Shown piece after piece: positions 7,684 through 14,689 of a stretch of 64,000 nucleotides of DNA. Source of the DNA: Gluconobacter kanchanaburiensis NBRC 103587 (GTDB taxonomy: Bacteria > Pseudomonadota > Alphaproteobacteria > Acetobacterales > Acetobacteraceae); NCBI RefSeq assembly GCF_007988905.1, contig NZ_BJVA01000006.1:117224-181223 (forward strand), written 5' to 3'. A program made the position numbers and the translations under genes. Within the stretch, counting starts at the first letter, position 1. Each line of letters starts with the position of its first letter. Under the pieces are notes generated by a model. It saw nothing but the letters and a program-made list of their open reading frames with translations. It was not told the origin of the DNA and ran no database searches.

Positions 7684-8617
7684 CCTTCTGGAGAGGCGTC
7701 TCATTGGCGAACTGACCACGCCGGTTGAGCCAGGTGTCGTGGGTTTTGCCGATGCGCTGGCCCGTGCGTGTCCTGTCCTGCCGCTTGGCGTGCTGTTTTA
7801 CGGCTCCATGCTGCGAACAGCCGATCCCGAAGGTATTCTGGATTTTTATATCGTTACCGAGGACGCGTCGGGCTTTTCCGGCGGTCTGGTGGCCCGGACA
7901 GGAAACCTCGTCCTGCCTCCGAATGTCCGGTATGCGGAATTCCGTCATGGTACGAGGACCCTGCGGGCGAAGATCGCGGTCCTGTCACGCGCGCAGTTCG
8001 CGGCCCGGACAGGACTCGCCGCACTGGACACGACGGTCTGGGCCCGCTTCTGCCAGCCTGTGCGGCTGGTCTGGGTGCGGGATTCGGATAGTGCGGACGC
8101 CATTTTGTCGCTGATTGCGAACTGCGTGACGACTGCATCATGCTGGGCGGCTCTTCTGGGGCGTGCGTCCATGACGGCGCTGGAATTCTGGCAGATCCTG
8201 TTTGCCCACACTTATGGGTCCGAACTGCGTGTGGAAAAAAAGGGCCGTGGCAATACGATCCTTGAGGGGCAAGAAGCCCGTTACGAGTCTTTGCTGCCTC
8301 TTGGCTGGGCACGGGGAGGACTCGTGTTTTCAGCGAATGGCGAAAAGCTTACCCCTGCCATCAATGCTGCTCTTTACCGGAAATCCGTCAGACGCTGGGC
8401 TCTGGTCGAAGCCTCCGGGCGGCCTCGAAACGTGGCAAGGCTCGTAAAAGCAGCTTTCACGTTCGAGAACGGCGCATCTTATCTTGCGTGGAAAATACAG
8501 CGCCATACGGGCTTTGACATGCGGCTGTCGCCTTTTGAAAGCCGACATCCGCTCATGAACTTGCCAGTCCTGTTATGGCGCGCCCGACACCTTCTGAGTC
8601 GCCGTAAAGCACCATAA
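7676..8617 (+). CDS. Tam41/Mmp37-like CDP-lipid synthase (nucleotidyltransferase fold)
   Basis: This 313-residue protein resembles Tam41, the mitochondrial phosphatidate cytidylyltransferase (CDP-diacylglycerol synthase) that is unrelated to CdsA. Recognisable blocks in order: LFYGSMLR (residues 40-47; family YGSGVF), ILDFYIV (54-60; family IDxIFGV), a segment ending WARFCQPVRLVW (family AGRLxKPV), AHTYGSELR followed by GNTILEGQEARY (family SYAGDIR and VxNIV), and a C-terminal AAFTF/YLAWK tail as in Tam41. Start ATG 7676 overlaps the kinase stop by 8 nt; an in-frame upstream ATG (7604) would overlap by 80 nt and is less likely. A lipid kinase coupled to a Tam41-like enzyme suggests kinase then CTP-dependent activation. 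The acceptor could be phosphatidate or ceramide phosphate; the match is by eye. Confidence 0.6.
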   Translation: MPDLLERRLIGELTTPVEPGVVGFADALARACPVLPLGVLFYGSMLRTADPEGILDFYIVTEDASGFSGGLVARTGNLVLPPNVRYAEFRHGTRTLRAKIAVLSRAQFAARTGLAALDTTVWARFCQPVRLVWVRDSDSADAILSLIANCVTTASCWAALLGRASMTALEFWQILFAHTYGSELRVEKKGRGNTILEGQEARYESLLPLGWARGGLVFSANGEKLTPAINAALYRKSVRRWALVEASGRPRNVARLVKAAFTFENGASYLAWKIQRHTGFDMRLSPFESRHPLMNLPVLLWRARHLLSRRKAP

Positions 8618-8647
8618 AAAAAGGGATCCAGATGGATCCCTTTTTTA
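8616..8647. terminator. bidirectional Rho-independent terminator
   Basis: A perfect 13-bp inverted repeat (8617-8629 against 8634-8646) with a 4-nt AGAT loop. The stem starts with an A-run and ends with a T-run, so it works in both directions. It separates the convergent Tam41-like gene and the serine palmitoyltransferase gene and overlaps the stop codon of the former. Confidence 0.9.
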
Positions 8648-8651
8648 TGTC

Positions 8652-9845
8652 TTAAAGACCGAAATGTTTGGCCACCTCGCCGAAAACGGCGACGGCACGG
8701 TCGATCTCTTCAGGTGAATGGGCTGCCATAACCGAGCAGCGTAGAAGGGGACGATTGTCGGGTGTCGCCGGGGGAAGTGAAAGGTTGACGTAAACCCCGT
8801 TCTCCAGCAGCGCATTCCAGAAACCGACCGCCTGATCGACTGTTTCCAGCGTGACTGCAACGACAGGCGAGACATGCTCTCCCGTTTTGAGGCCGACCTT
8901 CTGAAGACCGGCATGCAGACGAGCTGCATTCTCCTGAAGCCGGGCCCGCAGTTCGGGGCGTTCCTGCATGTCTTCAAGCGCCGCCATGGTCGCGGCGATG
9001 ATTTCCGGCGGAAGGGAAGCCGTGAACATGTAGGGGCGTGAACACAGACGCATCAGATCAACGCCGTCATGATCCGTGACGCAGTAGCCGCCGACGGTTC
9101 CAAGTGACTTCGAGAAGGTGCCGACAATGAAGTCGATCCCGTCCTCGCAGTCCTGCATCTCCGCAACGCCACGCCCATGGGCGCCAAGAACACCAAATGA
9201 ATGGGCTTCGTCAGCCATCAGATACGCGCCATGGCGCGTCTTGATGTCCACGAATTTGTCGAGGGGGGCGACATTCCCCGTCATGGAATAAATGCCCTCG
9301 GCGATGATCAGCTTCGCTCCGGGGTGATCCTTGAGGCGTGCCAGACGTTTTTCGAGATCCACGGGATCGTTATGGCGGAAGCGAATGACCTGCGCGCCCG
9401 ACAGCTTGGCGCCGTCGTAAATGCTGGCATGGCTGTCCGCATCGAGCAGTAGGATGTCGTCCTTGTTCACCAGAGCCGAGATCGTACCCAGATTGGCCTG
9501 ATAACCGGTCGAAAACACCATGCAATGCTTGCGACCGAAGAAGTCGGCCAGCTGCGCTTCCAGCTTGCGGTGCAGGCCGAATGTCCCGTTTGCAATCCGC
9601 GAGCCTGTCGTGCCGACACCCATCGTCTCGGCCGTTTCCACGGCAGCGTCGATGGCTTTGCGGGACTGGCTGAGGCCGAGGTAGTTGTTCGTGCCAAATA
9701 GCAGGGTCTCGCGACCTTCGATAATTCCGACGCTGGCGGAGATCGGGCGTTCGATCACGACCTCAAACGGATTTCGAGGGGATGCGGCCGTCAGGCCGGA
9801 ATAGGCCTCACGAAGTCCCGCGTGTTTGGCGAAGATATCCGTCAC
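8652..9845 (-). CDS. spt: serine palmitoyltransferase (alpha-oxoamine synthase)
   Basis: A 397-residue PLP enzyme of the alpha-oxoamine synthase family, which condenses an amino acid with an acyl thioester. Visible features: FGTNNYLGLS (50-59), TGSRIANGT (80-88), the PLP-site DEAHSFGVLG (212-221) and Schiff-base lysine K246 in GTFSKSLGTVGG. AONS, KBL and SPT are hard to separate by sequence alone, but the adjacent acyl carrier protein and acyl-AMP ligase match the alphaproteobacterial ceramide set (Spt, AcpR, AasR), so Spt making 3-oxo-sphinganine from serine and acyl-ACP is the best call. Translation starts at GTG 9845, overlapping the acpR stop by 4 nt (GTGA). No 3-oxo-sphinganine reductase (CerR) or ceramide synthase is seen in the window. 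Confidence 0.85.
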   Translation of the reverse strand: MTDIFAKHAGLREAYSGLTAASPRNPFEVVIERPISASVGIIEGRETLLFGTNNYLGLSQSRKAIDAAVETAETMGVGTTGSRIANGTFGLHRKLEAQLADFFGRKHCMVFSTGYQANLGTISALVNKDDILLLDADSHASIYDGAKLSGAQVIRFRHNDPVDLEKRLARLKDHPGAKLIIAEGIYSMTGNVAPLDKFVDIKTRHGAYLMADEAHSFGVLGAHGRGVAEMQDCEDGIDFIVGTFSKSLGTVGGYCVTDHDGVDLMRLCSRPYMFTASLPPEIIAATMAALEDMQERPELRARLQENAARLHAGLQKVGLKTGEHVSPVVAVTLETVDQAVGFWNALLENGVYVNLSLPPATPDNRPLLRCSVMAAHSPEEIDRAVAVFGEVAKHFGL

Positions 9846-10096
9846 GCGTGGGCGACCTTCAGCGTATGCAAGCAGGCGGCGAGATCGTTGATGGTCCGGA
9901 TATCCGCCAGCTTGTCGAGAGGAACAGAGACGTCCAGTTCATCCTCGATCTCCATGACGAAGTTCATGACGGCCAGGCTGTCAAAGGCAAGGTCTTCGAC
10001 AATCTTGCTGTTGCCATCGATGTCCCGAGGGACTTTCGGATTGGCGAGCAGTTTTTCAATGATCATTCCGGAAATGACGGCGACGCTGTCAGCCAT
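9842..10096 (-). CDS. acpR: acyl carrier protein for sphingolipid synthesis (AcpR-like)
   Basis: An 84-residue acyl carrier protein. The 4'-phosphopantetheine attachment serine is S40 in the DSL motif (LAFDSLAVMNF), followed by the usual acidic helix II/III region. ATG 10096 is preferred over a longer frame from 10147 because it gives a normal ACP N-terminus and the extra 17 residues look non-coding. It sits between the acyl-AMP ligase and serine palmitoyltransferase genes and overlaps the latter by 4 nt. By analogy with the Caulobacter ceramide genes it is a dedicated carrier: AasR loads a fatty acid onto it and Spt uses the acyl-ACP. It could in principle also serve another acyltransferase in the cluster. 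Confidence 0.85.
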   Translation of the reverse strand: MADSVAVISGMIIEKLLANPKVPRDIDGNSKIVEDLAFDSLAVMNFVMEIEDELDVSVPLDKLADIRTINDLAACLHTLKVAHA

Positions 10097-10209
10097 GGAC
10101 TTCAACTCTCGGTATCTGTGCAATCTTGGGCAAGCCTTATGCTCCAAACCGGCTCCGTTCGCTACCCCTGCCCATACAGGCAGTCAGGCAGCGGCAGGCC
10201 GACCGGGCC

Positions 10210-12021
10210 TCAGGCGACCGAAGATGTGGTTTCGGGCTGCTGTTCGAACTGGCCGGAAAGCAGCATGGACTTGGCGCGGGCCCGGGTCAGTTTGCCCGAG
10301 GATGTCTGGGGCAGGGTGCGCGGCGGGACCAGAACGACATCCACATCGACCCCGTGCTGACGACGGAACAGGCTTGTGACTTCGTCGCGGAGCAAGTCGC
10401 GGCTGGTTTCCTCGGTTGCCCGGCACTGTACAAGCGCCACGATTTTCTCGCCTTCGTCGCTGTCCACCGAAAACACGGCGACGTCACGCGAACGCAGAGT
10501 GGGAATTTCGCTTTCGGCGGACCACTCGAGATCCTGTGGCCAGATATTGCGGCCGTTGATGATGATCAGGTCTTTAGCGCGTCCGGTCACCACGATCTGG
10601 CCGTTGAGATGATAGCCGAGATCGCCCGTATTCAGCCATCCAGCAGCATCCAGAACTGCCTCGGTTTCATCCGGACGGCGGAAGTAGCCGCACATGAGGC
10701 TGGGGCCGCGAACAAAGACCGTACCGACCTGTCTGTCCGCAAGATCGCGTCCTGTCGCATCCCGTACCTCGATCTGATGATCGGGGAGGGCCTCGCCGCA
10801 CAGGACAAAAGTGCGCAGGGGATGGGACGGGTCGTTGGATGGTTCTGCAATTCCGTCCTTCTCGAGGCGGCGCAGATCAATGGTGTCGGTCTGGATGCCG
10901 GTATCGAGCGGAGCGAAACTGATGGCAAGTGTGGCTTCGGCCATTCCGTAGCTAGCGACGAATGCACTGGCCCGGAAACCATTGGACGTAAAGCGCTCCG
11001 CAAAACCTTCAAGGATATGGTGCCGGATCATGTCACCGCCGATACCGGCGATACGCCAGCAGGACAGATCAAGATCGGCCTGTCCGCTGCGGCGTGAGCA
11101 CAGCTCGTAACCAAAGGACGGGCTGTAGGCGATTGTGCCGCGATTGCGGGAAATCAGGTCCAGCCAGACATGCGGGCGGCGTGCGAACTCTCGCGTCGGC
11201 AGGAGATCGACCGAAAGCTGGCAGGTGAGAGGCGTCAGGAAGAAGCCGACCAGTCCCATGTCGTGATAGAGGGGGAGCCAGGATACGCAGCGATCGTCAC
11301 GCGGATCTTCGGCGGGATGAACGTGAAGCCCGTCACGCGCGATGGCGCGGGCATTTGCCATGCCGGCGGCCTGTGTGACCGAAACGCCCATCGGAAAGCG
11401 TGTGCTTCCCGAAGAAAACTGAAGGTAGGACAACGCTGTCGACGAGATTTCCGGCAGTTCGATACGGGCTTCCGCATGACGTGAGAGATCGGACGGAGAG
11501 CCACCAAAAACCAGATCGAGACCGTCGATAATATCTCCGGTCCAGCTTCCGATTACGTCTGGTACCACAACAGCCCGTGCGGCAGCGCTCTGGATCATGC
11601 CGCGCAGGGTGGCCACATATCCCTCACGTCCGCCAAAAGCGACCGGCAGCGGCAGAGGCGCCGGAACGAGGCCAGCGTACTGGCAGCCGAAGAAGATCCG
11701 CGCGAAATCGCCATCACTCTCTGCGACTATCGCCACGCGATCTCCTGGAACGAGACCAAGGCCCAGCAGGCGGCAGGCCATCGACCGGGCCTGTTCACGC
11801 AGCAGCCGGTAGGGCAGCGCCTCAAGAAGCTGTCCACGACCGGAATAGATGTTGAATCCACTCTCACCCTGCGCGGCGTAATCCAGTGCGGCGGCAAAGC
11901 TTGGGAAATCTCCGTAGCGTCTTTCCAAGCCGGAACGGCTGGGCGTCGGAACGGGAGTGGCGGTTGGGTTCTGTTTGGCCTCGGTCAAACCTGGACTAGC
12001 TCCGTGTGGATTGCCTGACAT
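10210..12021 (-). CDS. aasR: fatty acyl-AMP ligase / acyl-ACP synthetase (AasR-like)
   Basis: A 603-residue adenylate-forming enzyme of the FAAL type. The A3 P-loop is SYLQFSSGSTRFPMGV (about 198-213), the adenine-site region YGMAEATLAI is near 365, and TGDLGYHLNGQIVVTGRAKD with INGRNIWPQDLE lies near 465-500, with a C-terminal domain ending in ARAKSML. These enzymes activate a fatty acid as acyl-AMP and load it on an ACP. The acpR and spt genes directly downstream indicate it feeds sphingoid-base synthesis. Its ATG shares one base with the stop of the upstream transferase gene (TGATG), so translation is coupled. The first 30 residues are rich in Pro, Thr and Ser and may be a linker or a start misplaced upstream. 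Confidence 0.85.
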   Translation of the reverse strand: MSGNPHGASPGLTEAKQNPTATPVPTPSRSGLERRYGDFPSFAAALDYAAQGESGFNIYSGRGQLLEALPYRLLREQARSMACRLLGLGLVPGDRVAIVAESDGDFARIFFGCQYAGLVPAPLPLPVAFGGREGYVATLRGMIQSAAARAVVVPDVIGSWTGDIIDGLDLVFGGSPSDLSRHAEARIELPEISSTALSYLQFSSGSTRFPMGVSVTQAAGMANARAIARDGLHVHPAEDPRDDRCVSWLPLYHDMGLVGFFLTPLTCQLSVDLLPTREFARRPHVWLDLISRNRGTIAYSPSFGYELCSRRSGQADLDLSCWRIAGIGGDMIRHHILEGFAERFTSNGFRASAFVASYGMAEATLAISFAPLDTGIQTDTIDLRRLEKDGIAEPSNDPSHPLRTFVLCGEALPDHQIEVRDATGRDLADRQVGTVFVRGPSLMCGYFRRPDETEAVLDAAGWLNTGDLGYHLNGQIVVTGRAKDLIIINGRNIWPQDLEWSAESEIPTLRSRDVAVFSVDSDEGEKIVALVQCRATEETSRDLLRDEVTSLFRRQHGVDVDVVLVPPRTLPQTSSGKLTRARAKSMLLSGQFEQQPETTSSVA

Positions 12022-13151
12022 CAGGCAGCCCTTTTCAGAAAATCGACGATTGCATCCGCCGCAGCGGGCGCGGTGGGCTCATCACCCAGCGTTTCGAATG
12101 TCTCTAATACATATTGTCGCTGCGCCTCAAGAAAACGAGGGTGCGTTTCGAAGGCATTCCCGATCTTGAGCATCAGATTTGTTACATCCTCGGTCACCGG
12201 GCCCAGAGTCCAGAACTGATAGTCCGGATTGCCCTGCCATGTGACATGGTGTGCGTTGAGGAAGAGACAAGGGCGGGGACGGATCATGAATTCAGCCACC
12301 TGGCTACTGACATCTCCAAGATAGAGATCGGCGCCCATCGTATAGGTCATATCAATGCTGCGATGGCTTCCGGGATCGATGATCATGTGTGGCAGATGGG
12401 CATAGTCCCGCCTCAGCGCCTCGCCTTCCTCTCGATGATTGTCGAAAAGCCGAAAGTGAGGGGCGAAAACGAGATTATACGCGTCCTGAGAAGCAAAGAC
12501 ATCCAAAATCTGGCGCCCCATTGTCGGCCATGAGGACAGGCGGCGTACGAAATGGGGGTTATACAGCACTGTTGGCCGGCCGTTATTGAAAAGCTTCGGG
12601 CGTTTCGCATCCATGCGGCGTACGAGATCGAATTTGGCGTAGGTGCCACGGTGATACATCCCGGGGCGGATGATCTTTTTCTCAAGCATCCGCTGCTCGA
12701 CCTTTCGTCCCGGGATCAGCAGGAAATCGAATTTACCGAGATGGCTTGCAAATCCTATGGCACGATCGCCCGCGCCATGTCCCGTCCAGATCATTCGGGG
12801 GCGTCGTACGCCCATTCGGCGAAGCTGAAGCGAGGTTGCCTCTGGCACAACGATCGCATCAAACGCACGAAAATAGTGGCGGGAGGCGAAAAGTCCGATC
12901 AGGCGGTCTACCACCCGCAGTCCATGCTGTTCGATACGTCGTCGAAGTCTCGCGGGGATGGGCAGCAGATCGAACTGGACGCGGGCTTCGGGGTATAACA
13001 TGGCTAAAGATCGTGCCAGTTCCAGGTGGCTGACAGTCAGGCACGACACATGCACTGCGACATCATGGTGACGGGCCGAGACTTCCAGTGCAATCGGCAG
13101 GGCATGCAGGGTCTGGTGACGCTGACCGATCAGCGGAAAAGCGATCTTCAT
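12021..13151 (-). CDS. TagB/TagF-like (CDP-glycerol glycerophosphotransferase-type) transferase
   Basis: A 376-residue GT-B-like protein. The frame is open to 13409, but ATG 13151 overlaps the flippase stop by 4 nt (ATGA) and starts a good N-terminus, MKIAFPLIGQRHQ; the residues upstream are low quality. The C-terminal half shows HRSIDMTYTMGADLYLGDVS followed by SSQVAEFMIRPRPCLFLN, resembling the D-Y-S-S-x3-E/D-F nucleotide-binding region of CDP-glycerol glycerophosphotransferases. Other GT-B transferases of unknown donor share this pattern. Inside an spt operon, a transferase adding glycerol-phosphate or a sugar to a ceramide or glycolipid is a reasonable guess. No signal peptide; probably a peripheral inner-membrane enzyme. 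Confidence 0.55.
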   Translation of the reverse strand: MKIAFPLIGQRHQTLHALPIALEVSARHHDVAVHVSCLTVSHLELARSLAMLYPEARVQFDLLPIPARLRRRIEQHGLRVVDRLIGLFASRHYFRAFDAIVVPEATSLQLRRMGVRRPRMIWTGHGAGDRAIGFASHLGKFDFLLIPGRKVEQRMLEKKIIRPGMYHRGTYAKFDLVRRMDAKRPKLFNNGRPTVLYNPHFVRRLSSWPTMGRQILDVFASQDAYNLVFAPHFRLFDNHREEGEALRRDYAHLPHMIIDPGSHRSIDMTYTMGADLYLGDVSSQVAEFMIRPRPCLFLNAHHVTWQGNPDYQFWTLGPVTEDVTNLMLKIGNAFETHPRFLEAQRQYVLETFETLGDEPTAPAAADAIVDFLKRAA

Positions 13152-14515
13152 GCGGCGGCTCGTATGGGGGAGTAGGCAGTGCGGAGTACCACCACAAGCT
13201 GGATAACGATCAGAAGACTGACACCACACAGCGTGGCGGGCCCCACTCCGCTCAGGCCGTACTGACGCACCATCACCACAAGCGCGGGTAGAAAAAACGC
13301 ACATTCCAGAAGACGTGCCCCGATCGCGGCTCCCGAATGGTTTGTCGTAAACAACAGGGGTTCGAGCGGTAGTCCCCAGACGGTGATGATTTCGGACGCG
13401 AGCAGCCACAGGGTCACGGGAAGGGCTTCGGTTGCGCCCTTATGGCCAATATAGACCTGAAGCAGGGGCCGCCCTGCGAAGAGCGTCAGCACCAGAAGTG
13501 CGGTTCCAATGCCGCCGGCAGTTAGTGCAATCTGAACGGCAAGACGGTAGAGCCTGTTCACGGACCGGTCGCGCCACAGACGGGCCATCTCAGGGTAAAC
13601 AGTGGTCTGGATCAGCGTTGCGGGCTTGGCGATTCCGGCCGCAATCTGGCTTGCAATCCGGTAATACCCTGCGCTCGTCGGACCCACAAAAGCACCCACC
13701 ACCAAGGTTCCGATATGTCCAAACGCGAGGGCCAGTGTCGAATTGAGGTTGGTATTCAAGGCAAAACGCCAGATTCCGGGATAGGTGCGGAAAAAGTGGC
13801 CGCTGAGAATTTCGGGTATAATGGCCCGTATTTCATGAAACAGCCCGCCGATCAGATCGCGACGATGCATTTCACGCGCAGCCATGAAAAAGAGGGTCGC
13901 CCAGGCTGCGGCTTCGGCTGTACCCCATACGCAGGCGAGGGCGGCGATTGATGGTGTGCCCAAAGCCATCAGGCCGGTTCCGATGACCCTGACAATCGTC
14001 GCTACTGTTCCCTGTGCAGCGAGGAGATCGTAGCGGTCAAAAACCCGGAGCAGTCCGGTTGCAGTTGCGGAGGTCATGAACAGGATGGAGATGCAGTAGA
14101 GAACTCCGATCAGATGGAGCTGTGGCGGCCAGCCCAGAAACTGCATGGCCAACAGGCTGATCAGAATACCGCAGCCAAATCCCGCAACGCCCCCTACACT
14201 GTCGAGAAGCAGGCTGAAGGAAACGATTTTTTGGAAACTGCGTCGGTTGCCCTCGGTCAACGGCTTCAGACCGAAATGTAGCACCGTCTGCCAGGACTGA
14301 AAATCAACGATGTCGCCCATCGTTCGCGCGAATGCATACATCATGGCGACGAGTCCGAACCCATAACTGCCGAGCAGGTGTGTCGCCATCCAGATATGAA
14401 CGAGGCTCAGTGGCGCGTTGACGGCACGTCCTCCAAGAAGGACTCCCAGATTGCTCAGCGCACGCTGAACGCCACCCGGCCTGCCGGTTCGTAAAGACGA
14501 TGAATCGTCCGACAT
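13148..14515 (-). CDS. polysaccharide/lipid flippase (Wzx-type, MOP superfamily)
   Basis: About 455 residues with 12 or more predicted transmembrane stretches, in the pattern of MOP-superfamily O-antigen/teichoic-acid flippases (RfbX/Wzx). The N-terminus carries LGVLLGGRAVNAPLSLVHIW and LGSYGFGLVAMMYAF, typical of the first helix pair; a central loop includes GAFVGPTSAGYYRIASQI, as in Wzx proteins. It is the first gene of the leftward operon leading to spt. I placed the start at ATG 14515; a TTG codon directly precedes it and no strong Shine-Dalgarno is visible. It likely moves a lipid-linked intermediate made by the cluster from the cytoplasmic to the periplasmic leaflet. Confidence 0.8.
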   Translation of the reverse strand: MSDDSSSLRTGRPGGVQRALSNLGVLLGGRAVNAPLSLVHIWMATHLLGSYGFGLVAMMYAFARTMGDIVDFQSWQTVLHFGLKPLTEGNRRSFQKIVSFSLLLDSVGGVAGFGCGILISLLAMQFLGWPPQLHLIGVLYCISILFMTSATATGLLRVFDRYDLLAAQGTVATIVRVIGTGLMALGTPSIAALACVWGTAEAAAWATLFFMAAREMHRRDLIGGLFHEIRAIIPEILSGHFFRTYPGIWRFALNTNLNSTLALAFGHIGTLVVGAFVGPTSAGYYRIASQIAAGIAKPATLIQTTVYPEMARLWRDRSVNRLYRLAVQIALTAGGIGTALLVLTLFAGRPLLQVYIGHKGATEALPVTLWLLASEIITVWGLPLEPLLFTTNHSGAAIGARLLECAFFLPALVVMVRQYGLSGVGPATLCGVSLLIVIQLVVVLRTAYSPIRAAA

Positions 14516-14689
14516 CAATTTTCGGAAACTTTCGTGCTAGTCGTGTCGTTGAGCTAGAGCGGCACAAGACATAGGCATTTCGCCAAAAATCTGAACTCAC
14601 TTTTTGTGACGAAAAATTGCGCTTCTGTGCGGTATGTTTTGTTCTGTCGCTGGATGGGATCGATTTCCGGATTTTAACCCGTATCTGTT

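Noticed and set aside
13152..13409. Upstream extension of the TagB/F-like transferase
   Set aside because: It would run 86 codons into the flippase gene; the ATGA overlap at 13151 is the natural start.
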